Source: Amycolatopsis azurea DSM 43854 (lineage in GTDB: Bacteria > Actinomycetota > Actinomycetes > Mycobacteriales > Pseudonocardiaceae). Taken from it: a DNA stretch of 64,000 nt. Within the stretch, counting starts at the first letter, position 1. Every line of letters begins with the position of its first letter. The stretch lies in contig NZ_MUXN01000024.1 of assembly GCF_001995215.1 (NCBI RefSeq), forward strand, positions 432,752 through 496,751, in the 5' to 3' direction. Of this stretch, positions 8,348 through 16,934 are shown one piece after another. The position numbers and the translations under genes were made by a program. The notes below the pieces were generated by a model. It made no database searches. It saw nothing but the letters and a program-made list of their open reading frames with translations, and had not been told where the DNA came from.

Positions 8348-9953
8348 CGAGTTCGAGCCGCCTGCCCTCGAAGGTCCGCCGCATCCGCCGGTCGTGGGTG
8401 ACGACCACGAGCGCGCCGGAGTACTCCGCGAGCGCCCGCTCCATCTCCTCCACGAGATCCGGGGCGAGGTGGTTGGTCGGCTCGTCGAGCAGCAACAGGT
8501 CGGTCCTGGCCGTCACCAACCTGGCCAGTTCCAGCCTGCGACGCTGCCCGACGGACAGCTCCCGGACCGGCTTCCGCAGATCCGGCGCCCGGAACAGGCC
8601 CAGCGACAGCAACCGCTCGGCCGCCTCCGCGTCGTCCCTGTCTTCCGAGAAGACCTCGAGGACGGTCCGGGCGTCGGGTGCTAGGCCGCCGTTCTGATGC
8701 AGGAACCCGATCCGGCCCGCCCGCTCCGCCGATCCGGTCGACGGAGCCAGTTCACCGGCGAGCACCCGCATCAGGGTGGTCTTGCCCGCCCCGTTGGGTC
8801 CGGTGACGAGCACCCGCTCGCCCGGCAGCACGCTGAGCGACGTCCGCGGCAGACGGCCGTCGACCGACACGTCGTCCACCTTGACCACGTACCGATCGGC
8901 CTCCGCCTCCCCCGCCTCGATCCGCCCGGTGAACCGGAGCGGCCGCGGCGGTGGCGGAACCGGGTCCGCTTCCAGGCGTTGGATCCGCTCGCGAGCCGAC
9001 CGGATCCGGCTCTTCGCCCCGTGCGCCCGGGAGCGGGCCCTGAACGCGCCAGCCCCGCTGAAGGCCGCCGGAGCCTTGCGCGGGATCGCCGAGAACCGGT
9101 CGATGTTGACGTCCGCCATCCTTTCGTAGCGGGCCTTCTCCAGCCGCCACTCCTCGTACTCGCGCGCCCACCTGGCCCGCGCGGCCTCTTTCGCCGCGAG
9201 GTAGCCCGCGTAACCGTCGCCGTGGCGGTGCACGGTCCGCCGGTCGGCGTCGACCTCGAGGATCGTCGTGGTGACCCGGCTGAGGAACATCCGGTCGTGG
9301 GTGATCGCGACGAGCCTGCCGCGATGCCCGCGCAGGTGGTTCTCCAGCCAGGCGACGGCTTGATCGTCGAGATCGTTGGTCGGCTCGTCCAGCAACAGCA
9401 GTTCGGGAGACGAGGCCAAAGTGGCCGCGAGCGCCAGCCGGGACCGCTGCCCGCCGGACAGGGCGCCCAGTTCGCGACCGCGATCGAGGCCAGGCTGCCC
9501 GAGTCCGTGCAGGGCGACTTCCACCCTGGCGTCGGCCTCGTAACCACCCCGGGCCTCGTAGGCGGTCAGGAGATCGCCGTAGACGGCCAGGTCTTCGGCG
9601 GTTTCCAGCGACGTCTCGGCCGCCCGCAACCGGGCTTCCAGCTCCCGGATGTCGGCCAGCGCGAGATCGATCGCGTCCCCGACCGTGGCGGTTTCGGGCA
9701 GCTCCAGCGTCTGCGCGAGATAGCCGACGCCGCCGGGCGCGGTGACGGTCACCGTGCCGTTGTCGGCCCGGTCGCGGCCGGCGATCAGCCTCAGCAGGGT
9801 GGACTTGCCCGAGCCGTTGTCACCGATCACGCCGGCCTTCTCCCCCGGTTTGGCGGTGAAGGAGACCAGGTCGAGGACGACATGGTCGTCGAAACGTTTG
9901 GTGACACCGGAGAGCACGAGTTGTGTTTCGGGATTTCGATGCGGGGTACGCAT
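8331..9953 (-). CDS. ABC-F subfamily ATPase, likely ribosomal-protection type
   Basis: This 540-residue protein has two ABC nucleotide-binding domains and no membrane segments, the ABC-F layout. The first has Walker A GDNGSGKS and signature LSGGQRSRL; the second has GPNGAGKT and LSVGQRRRLELARL. Both are followed by LLLDEPTN. A basic linker of about 80 residues (the P-site tRNA interaction motif region) joins them. Family members act on the ribosome, as antibiotic-resistance factors or as translation factors. The short leader ORF and nested stems upstream favour an antibiotic-inducible resistance role. The ribosome binding site AGGAGG lies 8 bases before ATG 9953. Confidence 0.92.
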   Translation of the reverse strand: MRTPHRNPETQLVLSGVTKRFDDHVVLDLVSFTAKPGEKAGVIGDNGSGKSTLLRLIAGRDRADNGTVTVTAPGGVGYLAQTLELPETATVGDAIDLALADIRELEARLRAAETSLETAEDLAVYGDLLTAYEARGGYEADARVEVALHGLGQPGLDRGRELGALSGGQRSRLALAATLASSPELLLLDEPTNDLDDQAVAWLENHLRGHRGRLVAITHDRMFLSRVTTTILEVDADRRTVHRHGDGYAGYLAAKEAARARWAREYEEWRLEKARYERMADVNIDRFSAIPRKAPAAFSGAGAFRARSRAHGAKSRIRSARERIQRLEADPVPPPPRPLRFTGRIEAGEAEADRYVVKVDDVSVDGRLPRTSLSVLPGERVLVTGPNGAGKTTLMRVLAGELAPSTGSAERAGRIGFLHQNGGLAPDARTVLEVFSEDRDDAEAAERLLSLGLFRAPDLRKPVRELSVGQRRRLELARLVTARTDLLLLDEPTNHLAPDLVEEMERALAEYSGALVVVTHDRRMRRTFEGRRLELVTAAA

Positions 9954-9961
9954 AGAGGCGT

Positions 9962-10054
9962 CCTCCTGATTCTCGCAAGGAAGAAGAACATGCGGAAGGA
10001 CGCGGCCCGGCGGAGCGAAGGCTCTACGCCAGGGCCGCGTCGAAGGCGAGAATC
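9962..10054 (-). promoter_or_regulatory. Nested stem-loop attenuator upstream of ABC-F gene
   Basis: In the mRNA sense, GATTCTCGC (10054-10046) can pair with GCGAGAATC (9976-9968), and inside it GACGCGGCCC pairs with GGGCCGCGTC (10041-10032 with 10008-9999). The outer left arm overlaps the stop codon of the 7-codon leader ORF, and the outer right arm abuts the AGGAGG ribosome binding site of the ABC-F gene. A ribosome stalled on the leader would block the outer stem and free the site. No T-run follows, so control may be translational. Confidence 0.65.
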
Positions 10055-10076
10055 ACAGAGTGAAGAAAATCCCCAT
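10053..10076 (-). CDS. Seven-codon leader peptide MGIFFTL
   Basis: The ORF encodes MGIFFTL and stops where the attenuator stem begins. There is no ribosome binding site, but TTGCCC (10111-10106) and TACCGT (10089-10084) with 16-base spacing place the transcription start next to the ATG, giving a leaderless message. Short leaderless leader ORFs are known upstream of inducible ABC-F and erm genes. It is too short for similarity evidence. Confidence 0.55.
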   Translation of the reverse strand: MGIFFTL

Positions 10077-10083
10077 GCCGAAG

Positions 10084-10111
10084 ACGGTAGCGGGAGTACG
10101 CGACCGGGCAA
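10084..10111 (-). promoter_or_regulatory. Candidate promoter of the leader/ABC-F transcript
   Basis: The -35 is TTGCCC and the -10 is TACCGT, with a 16-base spacer. The -10 ends 7 bases before the leader ATG, consistent with initiation at or next to the start codon. Confidence 0.5.
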
Positions 10112-10222
10112 AACGAATTAAAGGTTGTGTACGGGTTCACAGAGTGGTCTGTGTCCCCATACCGCGACATCGGCGCTCCGGTGACCGAGAATCGACAGTG
10201 GAGGTTTTCGCGGTCTGAGGGA

Positions 10223-10831
10223 ATGGGGTTCCTCGTGCACGGGTCCAGCGGTCCGATCGCCCGGTTCCGGCGACGGCTCTTCCCGGGTCACAACTCGCTG
10301 GCCCGCGGCTCCGACCGGTTCGAAGCCCTCCTCCTCAAACTCGTCATCCTCGCGGCGCTCCTCGCCATCCCGGTCGCGGCCGCCGTCGGCTCGGCCAACC
10401 ACGGCAGGCAGGTCGCCGCGGCCGCCACCGACGCGGCCGGACGGCACGCCACCACCGCGTACCTGCTCAAGGCCGCGCCCGTCCGCATCGTCGACAGCGA
10501 GAGCGTCGGGACGGACGACTCCGCCACCGAGGCGGCCTGGACCGACTCGCGCGGCGCCCGGCACACCGGCGGCGTCTTCGCGACGCCGGGCAGCCCGGCC
10601 GGATCGCCCGTGCCGATCTGGATCGACGCCCGCGGTGATCTGACCGCCGCGCCGAGGACGGCGTCGACGGCGGTGTTCGATTCCGTGCTCGTCGGCCTTT
10701 GGCTTTGGTTCGCGGTGGTCGCCGCGCTCGTGCTGCTCCACCGGGTCGTCCGGCTGGTGCTGGACCGGCAGCGGGCCGCCGCCTGGGAGCGCGCTTGGGC
10801 GGTCTACCCGCGGTCCGGATCCTGGCCCTGA
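10223..10831 (+). CDS. Rv1733c-like membrane protein
   Basis: The protein has about 202 residues with one membrane helix near residues 35-57 (LVILAALLAIPVAAAVGSA) and another near 150-172, flanking an extracytoplasmic loop. The C-terminus is basic. This two-helix topology matches the actinobacterial Rv1733c family, whose function is not known. ATG 10223 follows TCTGAGGGA with almost no spacing; a GTG at 10235 is possible. It stands alone. Confidence 0.7.
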   Translation: MGFLVHGSSGPIARFRRRLFPGHNSLARGSDRFEALLLKLVILAALLAIPVAAAVGSANHGRQVAAAATDAAGRHATTAYLLKAAPVRIVDSESVGTDDSATEAAWTDSRGARHTGGVFATPGSPAGSPVPIWIDARGDLTAAPRTASTAVFDSVLVGLWLWFAVVAALVLLHRVVRLVLDRQRAAAWERAWAVYPRSGSWP

Positions 10832-10873
10832 TCCCGGGGGCGAGGACAAAGCGCCTCGGCTAGGGTGCCCGGC

Positions 10874-11701
10874 ATGCGCATCATGATCTCGGCGGACATG
10901 GAGGGCGCCACCGGCGTCACCTGGACCGAGGACGTCATCCCGGGCACCGAACAGTGGCAGCGATTCCGGCGCCTGTTCACCGGCGACGTCAACGCCACCA
11001 TCGCGGGCCTGTTCGACTCCGGTGCCACCGACGTACTGGTCAACGAGGCGCATTCGTCCCAGCGGAACCTCCTGCTCGAAGACCTCGACGGCCGCGCGCG
11101 CATGCTCACCGGCAGGCACAAGCCGCTCTCGATGATGCAGGGCATCGACACCGGCGTGGACGGGGTCGTCTTCCTCGGCTACCACGCCGGCGCCGGCTTC
11201 GACGGCGTCCTTTCCCACACCTACCTGGAGAACCAGATCACCGGCGTGTGGCTCGACGACGTCCCCGCCAGCGAAGGCAGGCTCAACGCCGCGATGGCCG
11301 CCGAGTACGGCGTCCCGGTGCTGGTCGTCTCCGGCGACGACAAGGCCTGCGACGACGCCCAGGACTACGCGCCGGAGGCCGAGCTGGTCACGGTCAAGGA
11401 GTGCGTCAGCCGCTACGCCGCGATCTGCCTGCCACCCGCCAGGACCGCCGAGCTGCTCTCCTCGGCCGCGGCGGACGCGATGAACCGGGCGGGCCGGGTC
11501 GAGCGGTTCACCACACCCCACCGGATCGAAGTCGAGTTCGACGCGAGTCATCTCGCGCAGGCCGCCGCGGTGATCCCCACGGTGGAACAGATCGGTGTGC
11601 GGCGGGTCGGTTTCGACGCGCCGGACATGACGGAAGCGATGAAGGCGTTCAAGATCGTCACGGCGATCGCGGCCGGGGCGGTGCAGGGTATCTATGGCTG
11701 A
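10874..11701 (+). CDS. dppA: M55 D-aminopeptidase DppA
   Basis: The 275-residue protein matches the M55 family. The zinc-ligand pattern fits DppA numbering when ATG 10874 is the start: D8 and E10 in SADMEG, H60 in NEAHSSQ, H104 in LGYHAGAG, and E134 in PASEGRLNAA. DppA releases N-terminal D-amino acids such as D-Ala from D-Ala-D-Ala or from other D-containing peptides. The gene overlaps the M20 peptidase downstream by 8 bases, suggesting a two-step peptide scavenging or cell-wall recycling pair. No Dpp transporter is nearby. Confidence 0.9.
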   Translation: MRIMISADMEGATGVTWTEDVIPGTEQWQRFRRLFTGDVNATIAGLFDSGATDVLVNEAHSSQRNLLLEDLDGRARMLTGRHKPLSMMQGIDTGVDGVVFLGYHAGAGFDGVLSHTYLENQITGVWLDDVPASEGRLNAAMAAEYGVPVLVVSGDDKACDDAQDYAPEAELVTVKECVSRYAAICLPPARTAELLSSAAADAMNRAGRVERFTTPHRIEVEFDASHLAQAAAVIPTVEQIGVRRVGFDAPDMTEAMKAFKIVTAIAAGAVQGIYG

Positions 11702-12989
11702 GCTGGATGTTGTCGAAGTCTGTTCGAGGCTGATCCGGTTCGACACCACGAACCGGGGCAACGGGGACTCCGAGGGCGAGCGCGAGGCCGCCGAGTACGT
11801 CGCCTCGCTGCTGTCCGGGCTCGGGATCGACTCGAAGATCATCGAGTCCGCGCCCCGGCGCGCGAACGTGATCGCCCGAGTGCCCGGCACGGATCCGAGC
11901 CTGCCCGCGCTGTTGGTGCAGGGACATCTCGACGTCGTCCCGGCCGACGCCGCCGACTGGTCGGTGGACCCGTTCTCCGGCGAGGTCCGCGACGGGTTCC
12001 TCTGGGGCCGGGGCGCGGTCGACATGAAGGACTTCATCGCGATGGTGCTCGCCGCCCTCGCCACCGGATTCCGGCCGAGGCGGGACATCGTCCTGGCGTT
12101 CGTGGCCGACGAGGAGGACAAGGGCGACTTCGGCGCGCACTGGCTCGCCGCGGCGCACCGGGACCTGTTCGACGGCTGCGCGGCCGCGATCAGCGAATCG
12201 GGCGCGTATACCTACCACGTCCCCGCCGCCGACGACCGGACCGTGCGGCTCTATCCGGTGGCGACGGCCGAACGCGGCACCGCACACCTGCGGCTCACCG
12301 CGAAGGGGCGGGCGGGGCACGGTTCGCGCCCCAACGACGAGAACGCGGTCACCCGGCTGGTCACCGCGCTCGGCAAGATCGCCTCGCATCGCTGGCCGGT
12401 CCAGTTGACCCCGACGGTCCAGGCTTTCCTCGAACGCACCGGCGAGGCGCTCGGCGTGCCGGTCGATCTGTCCGATGTGGACGGGACGATCGCGCGGCTC
12501 GGCCCCGCCGGGGCGCTGGTGGTGCCGACCGTCCGCAACAGCACCACCCCGACCATGCTCGACGCCGGGTACAAGGTGAACGTGATCCCCAGTTCGGCCG
12601 AGGCCCAGGTGGACGTCCGCGTGCTGCCCGATGCCGAGCCGGAACTGTTCGCCGAACTCGACGCGATGCTCGGCGAGGGCGTCACACGCGAGTTCGTCGC
12701 GCACCAGCCGCCGGTCCAGGCACCCGTCGATTCGCCGTGGTTCGACGCGATGGCGGACGCGCTGCGCTCGGAAGACCCCGAAGCCATCGTGGTTCCCTAC
12801 TGCATGGGCGGCGGTACGGACGCGAAGGCGTTCAGTCCGCTCGGGATCGACTGCTACGGTTTCGCGCCACTGTGGCTGCCGGAAGGCTTCCCCTACCGCG
12901 CGATGGCGCACGGTGTCGACGAGCGGGTCCCGGTCGAGGGACTGCGGTTCGGCACCCGGGTGCTGCGGCACTTCCTGGAGAACTGCTGA
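11694..12989 (+). CDS. M20-family metallopeptidase
   Basis: This 431-residue protein has the M20 zinc ligands in order: QGHLDVVP (about residue 81), GRGAVDMKD (about 107-115), ADEEDKGDFGAHW (about 140-152), and a C-terminal metal histidine near AMAHGVDE. A dimerisation domain sits between. Family members include carboxypeptidases, dipeptidases and succinyl-diaminopimelate desuccinylase-like enzymes. The exact substrate is unknown; coupling with DppA suggests it acts on a peptide or amide from the same source. Confidence 0.9.
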   Translation: MAELDVVEVCSRLIRFDTTNRGNGDSEGEREAAEYVASLLSGLGIDSKIIESAPRRANVIARVPGTDPSLPALLVQGHLDVVPADAADWSVDPFSGEVRDGFLWGRGAVDMKDFIAMVLAALATGFRPRRDIVLAFVADEEDKGDFGAHWLAAAHRDLFDGCAAAISESGAYTYHVPAADDRTVRLYPVATAERGTAHLRLTAKGRAGHGSRPNDENAVTRLVTALGKIASHRWPVQLTPTVQAFLERTGEALGVPVDLSDVDGTIARLGPAGALVVPTVRNSTTPTMLDAGYKVNVIPSSAEAQVDVRVLPDAEPELFAELDAMLGEGVTREFVAHQPPVQAPVDSPWFDAMADALRSEDPEAIVVPYCMGGGTDAKAFSPLGIDCYGFAPLWLPEGFPYRAMAHGVDERVPVEGLRFGTRVLRHFLENC

Positions 12990-13006
12990 GGCCTGCCGGT
13001 TTCGAG

Positions 13007-13061
13007 TGTCACGAAAGCCACGTTCGGGACGCTAGGTGTCGCGAACGTGGCTTTCGTGACA
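13007..13061. repeat. 55-bp palindrome, family C copy 1
   Basis: The 20-base arms TGTCACGAAAGCCACGTTCG and the complement surround a 15-base centre. It lies 17 bases after the M20 stop and can act as a terminator. A second copy of similar arm sequence and length is at 32917-32971. Confidence 0.8.
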
Positions 13062-13141
13062 CCTCCTCGCCTCCGGCCGCCCACGAGGACCGGCTGGGTT
13101 GTTTCATCCGAATTTCATGAACGCCGCTTAACGTCGGCGGC

Positions 13142-13666
13142 GTGAGAACTCTGACTTCGCGCGTCCGGGCGGGCGTGCTCCTGATCGGCCTCGGCACGAC
13201 CCTCGCGGCGTGCCGGGGCGGACTTCCGGTGCTGTCGGCCGACCCTCCGCCCACGACGTCGACGTCGTACTCCGCTCCCCCGGTTCAGACCCACACCCTG
13301 ACCGTCACGCCCCCGGCGCCTCCCTCGACGTCCGCGCGCGGCCTCGAACCCGCCGCGATCGACCGGGTCTTCCAGGTCTACATGAACGGGCTCGCCAATC
13401 ACGACATGACCGCGTTGCGCAGCGGGACCTGCCCGCGACTGCGGGAGACCCTGCTCGGGTTCGAACTCCACGGGCATTACGTCGAGCGCTGGCAGATGCT
13501 GCCCTACTCCGTCCCACCCGGATACGAGTTCGTCACCGTGCAGGCCACGGTCACCCAGCGGAACGCTCGGACCGGCAAACTGGCGGGCGACGTCGTCTAC
13601 TCCTGGTACGTCGAGCGGAACGAGGACACGAACTACTACGTTTGCGGCTGGCTCGACTACAAGTGA
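13142..13666 (+). CDS. Putative lipoprotein with NTF2-like domain
   Basis: This 174-residue protein has a lipoprotein signal ending in LGTTLAAC (lipobox Cys near residue 23), a Thr/Pro/Ser-rich linker to about residue 65, then a compact domain beginning IDRVFQVYMNGLANHDMTAL, with Cys in GTCPRL and a terminal VCGWLDYK. The NHD...C...C pattern recalls the two secreted proteins at 62305 and 63161. No enzymatic residues are evident. The start at GTG 13142 gives the shortest standard signal peptide. Confidence 0.75.
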   Translation: MRTLTSRVRAGVLLIGLGTTLAACRGGLPVLSADPPPTTSTSYSAPPVQTHTLTVTPPAPPSTSARGLEPAAIDRVFQVYMNGLANHDMTALRSGTCPRLRETLLGFELHGHYVERWQMLPYSVPPGYEFVTVQATVTQRNARTGKLAGDVVYSWYVERNEDTNYYVCGWLDYK

Positions 13667-13682
13667 TTCCAGGAGGCCACCG

Positions 13683-14309
13683 GTGAAATCAGTCGCGCGA
13701 CTCGTCCGGGACGAGCGGACGGACTTCGCCGCGTTCCTGCGGACGCTCACGCCCGCGCAATGGGACGAGCCGACCTTGTGTCCGGAGTGGACGGTGCGAG
13801 ACCTGGTCGTGCACGTCGTCGACTACGACGGCCTGCGCTTCCGTGACCTGATCGCCCAGGCCGTCCGCGGCGGGTTGCGGCTGGACCGGATGAACGCGCT
13901 CGGCATCGCGCGCGAGCCCGAGCGGACACCGGACGAGCTGGTCGAGAGGATCGAGGCCAACCTCGACCCACGCGGGCTGACAGCCGTGTTCGGCGGAAGG
14001 GTGGGACTGCTCGACAGCCTCGTCCATCAGCAGGACATCCGGCGTCCGCTGGGGCTCCCCCGCGACGTTCCGCCGGAGCGGCTGCGTCACGCCTTGGCTT
14101 TCGCGCGTCACGCCCGGGTGATCAAGGCCGACAAGCGCGCACACGGGCTCCGGCTCGCCCCGGTGGATCTCGACTGGTCGGCCGGGTCCGGCCCCGAACT
14201 CCGCGGTCCCGGCGAGGCGATCCTGATGGCGATCGCCGGCCGGAGCGTCGCTTTGGCCGAGCTTTCCGGACCCGGCGCGGCGATTCTCGCGTCCAGGCTG
14301 GACGGATGA
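13683..14309 (+). CDS. Maleylpyruvate-isomerase-family DinB-fold protein
   Basis: This 208-residue protein has an N-terminal DinB-type four-helix segment (RTDFAAFLRTLTPAQWDEPTLCPEWTVRDLVVHVVDYD) with the histidine of DLVVHV as a likely metal ligand, and an MDMPI-type C-terminal part. The family (TIGR03083) is predicted to be mycothiol-dependent. GTG 13683 has CCAGGAGGCC upstream. It is 7 bases from the end of the opposing MFS gene. A link to the neighbouring OvoA-like cluster, whose N-terminus is also DinB fold, is only suggested by proximity. Confidence 0.85.
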   Translation: MKSVARLVRDERTDFAAFLRTLTPAQWDEPTLCPEWTVRDLVVHVVDYDGLRFRDLIAQAVRGGLRLDRMNALGIAREPERTPDELVERIEANLDPRGLTAVFGGRVGLLDSLVHQQDIRRPLGLPRDVPPERLRHALAFARHARVIKADKRAHGLRLAPVDLDWSAGSGPELRGPGEAILMAIAGRSVALAELSGPGAAILASRLDG

Positions 14310-14316
14310 AGCGCGG

Positions 14317-15531
14317 TCAGCCCACGGCCGCAACGGGAACGGCCGTGGCGGCCATCCGGCGACGGACCGCGTTGCCGAGCAACAGCTGTCCGACGGCCGC
14401 GGCCAGGCACAGTCCGAAGCAGACGGTCCACAACACGGGTGCGCCCAAGACCAGCAGCTGGGTGCCGCCGAGCGGGGCGACGAACGCGGCGAGGCCCGCC
14501 GCCGTGCCGTAGGCGCCGTTGTACCGGCCGCGCAGATGCGGCGGGGCGAGCTCGGCCACGATCGCGACGCCCACCGACTGGATCACGATCTCGCCGAGGG
14601 TCCAGAACACCGCACACGCCGCGTACGCCGGTGTCGTCGACGCGAAGGCCGTGGCCCCGAAACCCAAGCCCGTCAACAGGATCCCGAACGTGAGCACCCG
14701 CGACGGATCCCAACGGCCCAGTCGATGCCCCACCAGTGGCTGCACGACCACGATGACGATCCCGTTGACCGCCATCACCAGGCCGTACCCCGCCGGCGAA
14801 AGACCGTCCTCCCGCATCGCGAGCGGCAACGTGGCCAGGCTCTGCAGGAACACGAACGCGACCACCAGCGAGACCAGCATCAGCCCGGCCATGACCCGGT
14901 CGCGCAGGACGACGGTGAAGCCACCCCGTTCGCGGGGCCCGGCTCCGCCGCGGGTCTCCGGCACCGCGCGCCAGACCAGCAGGCCGAACAGCACACACGT
15001 CGCCGCGTCCACCCAGAACAGCGTCGTGAAGCCGGCCCTGGCCAACGTGCCGCCCAGCACCATGGCGACCGAGAACCCGAGGTTGATCGCCCACAGCAGC
15101 AGCCCGAACGCCCGCGTGCGGTCGGCGCCGGGCACCAGATCCGCCACGATCGACTGGGTGGCCGGACGGAACACGTCGAGCGCCAGCCCGAGCAGCAGCG
15201 CGGCGACCGCGATCAGTTCGAGGCTTTCGACGTAACCCAGCACCAGCATGATCGCACCGGTCGCGAGCATGCCTCCGGTCAGCGTGGCCCGCCTGCCGAT
15301 GCGGTCGGCCAGCATGCCGCCGATCAGCTGGGAGAACACCTGCCCGATGCCGAGCAGCGCCAGCACGGTTCCCGCCGTGGCCACCGAAAGACCGCGATCG
15401 CTGGTCAGGTAGAGCGCCAGGAACGGCAGGACCATCGTGCCCAGCCGGTTGACGAGCGTGCCCGTCCACAGCACCCAGAAGGACTTGGGCAGCCCGCCCA
15501 GCCGGGTTCTCAGGAACCCTTGCGCCGTCAT
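14317..15531 (-). CDS. MFS transporter, likely product exporter
   Basis: This 404-residue protein has about 12 hydrophobic helices and the MFS loop motif GGMLADRIGRR between helices 2 and 3. The ATG at 15531 overlaps the stop of the ATP-grasp gene (ATGA), so the two are one translational unit. Because its only partner is a peptide-bond-type ligase, export of the cluster's product is the natural reading, but the substrate is inference. Confidence 0.88.
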   Translation of the reverse strand: MTAQGFLRTRLGGLPKSFWVLWTGTLVNRLGTMVLPFLALYLTSDRGLSVATAGTVLALLGIGQVFSQLIGGMLADRIGRRATLTGGMLATGAIMLVLGYVESLELIAVAALLLGLALDVFRPATQSIVADLVPGADRTRAFGLLLWAINLGFSVAMVLGGTLARAGFTTLFWVDAATCVLFGLLVWRAVPETRGGAGPRERGGFTVVLRDRVMAGLMLVSLVVAFVFLQSLATLPLAMREDGLSPAGYGLVMAVNGIVIVVVQPLVGHRLGRWDPSRVLTFGILLTGLGFGATAFASTTPAYAACAVFWTLGEIVIQSVGVAIVAELAPPHLRGRYNGAYGTAAGLAAFVAPLGGTQLLVLGAPVLWTVCFGLCLAAAVGQLLLGNAVRRRMAATAVPVAAVG

Positions 15532-16805
15532 GATTCGAGCTCGTAGCAGCCCACGCCGTCGAGATACCGCAGCGTGCCGAGGTCGCGCAGGACGTACTCC
15601 TCGATCTCGTGCATGAACGTGACGACCACCGGGAACGTCGTGTCGTCCACGGTGCGGCGCAACGGCTTCCCCGGCTGCGTCAGGACGAACATCTCGTGAA
15701 AGCTCTCCAGCCGCTCGATCTCGTCGAGCACCGTGTACCGGCGGAGCGTGCCTTCGACCGGGGAGAGCAGCGCGGACCAGGCGTAGTGCCGCCGGATCCG
15801 GTAGTCCTCGCCCCACCGCTCGCGGAACCTCTCCGGACGCAGCACCGCGTCGGCCATCCAGTCCAGCTGGGACTCGCCGATCGCGAGGCGGGCCAGATGC
15901 GGCAGGTCGCCGCCCGAAAGGCGCGACCCCACCTCGATCAGCCGTGGTCCCCGCGGCGTCAGCTTGATCTCGACGTGCGCCGCGCCGTGCCGGATGCCCA
16001 CCGCGTCGAGCACCGCGAAGGCGTACTCCACCAGTTCGTCGTGACCTGGCGCCCGCCGCGGCACGATCCGGCAGGCGCCGAGCAGGTCGGACACCCCGTT
16101 GACGGCGAAGCGGGAGGTCTGCCAGATGTCGCACACCTGATGCAGGCCGTCCATGCTCACCGTGTTGACCATGTACTCGGTGCCGGCGAGATACTCCTGC
16201 GCGATGACGGTGTCGTTGTCCTCGGAGAACACGTTCTGGCGGCCGGTGATCGCCCGCAGCGCCGCCACCGACTGCTCCGGAGTGTCGCAAAAGGACACAC
16301 CGTCGCCGCCCGCGCTGCGGTTCGGTTTGACGACGATCCGCCCGCCCGTCTTCCGATGCCACGCGGCGAGTTCGGCTTCGTCCGCGGTCAGCAGTTGCCG
16401 GGCGCCTTCGAGTCCCGCGGCGGCCACGGCTTCGCCCATGGCGGACTTGTCCCGCCTGGCCAGGGAGAGCGCGGTGCCGTTCGTCGGCACCCCCAGCGCC
16501 TCGCTGAGTTCGTCGGTGAACGCGACGGCGTATTCGCCGCCGGCCACGACCGCGACCGGCCGGTGTGCGGCCAGTGCGTCCAGCGTCTTCCCGAGATCGC
16601 CGTCGTGGACGATGTTCTCGCGGTAGTTGCTCATGGTCGGCGAGGACTTCCGGTACTGACCTGGCGCGTCGGGGGCGCTCTGCACGCGCACGCACTCCGC
16701 ACCCAGCGCCAGGAACGTCGGCGCGATGTGGCGGGCGGTCTGCGGCAACCCGTGGTCAGCCGTTTCGTAGGTGTCCACGAGCACGACACAGGGCTTCGTC
16801 GACAA
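15528..16805 (-). CDS. ATP-grasp ligase (L-amino acid ligase-like)
   Basis: The 425-residue protein has an N-terminal pre-ATP-grasp region, an ATP-binding core with K160 in VVKPNRSAGGDGVSF, the hinge VIAQEYLAGTEY (about 200-211), and the metal-binding segment HVEIKLTPRGPRLIEVGSRLSGG (about 277-299), where E279 and E291 are the likely Mg ligands. That order matches BacD-type enzymes and other ATP-grasp carboxylate-amine ligases. The TTG at 16805 is chosen because GAGAGGTGAACCC precedes it; longer frames upstream enter the divergent promoter region. It likely joins an amino acid, or a thio-histidine-type unit made by the divergent gene, to another amine. Confidence 0.85.
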   Translation of the reverse strand: MSTKPCVVLVDTYETADHGLPQTARHIAPTFLALGAECVRVQSAPDAPGQYRKSSPTMSNYRENIVHDGDLGKTLDALAAHRPVAVVAGGEYAVAFTDELSEALGVPTNGTALSLARRDKSAMGEAVAAAGLEGARQLLTADEAELAAWHRKTGGRIVVKPNRSAGGDGVSFCDTPEQSVAALRAITGRQNVFSEDNDTVIAQEYLAGTEYMVNTVSMDGLHQVCDIWQTSRFAVNGVSDLLGACRIVPRRAPGHDELVEYAFAVLDAVGIRHGAAHVEIKLTPRGPRLIEVGSRLSGGDLPHLARLAIGESQLDWMADAVLRPERFRERWGEDYRIRRHYAWSALLSPVEGTLRRYTVLDEIERLESFHEMFVLTQPGKPLRRTVDDTTFPVVVTFMHEIEEYVLRDLGTLRYLDGVGCYELES

Positions 16806-16934
16806 GGGTTCACCTCTCAACCGATGGATCGGAACACCGACGGTCGCATCCGCCGCGATCACCGGCATCTCCGCGCTTGCGCTCTCGCGGCGGACATCTT
16901 CAGACGAGCGATTCACGGCACGAAAGGAGAGGAA
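16806..16934. promoter_or_regulatory. Divergent promoter region of the ATP-grasp and OvoA-like arms
   Basis: This 129-base gap separates the outward starts of the ATP-grasp gene and the 20-codon ORF. Both arms must be driven from here. A weak TTGCGC near 16892 may be a -35 for the right arm, but no convincing -10 was found. I see no strong palindromic operator. Confidence 0.4.

Noticed and set aside
10118..12121. A 667-codon minus-strand frame opposite the Rv1733c-like, dppA and M20 genes
   Set aside because: It shadows three real genes, has biased composition and no domain.
13683..14309. The DinB-fold MDMPI-type gene as part of the OvoA cluster
   Set aside because: It is convergent with the MFS gene, not in the divergent operons, and such genes are common and scattered in these genomes; only the shared fold family hints at a link.
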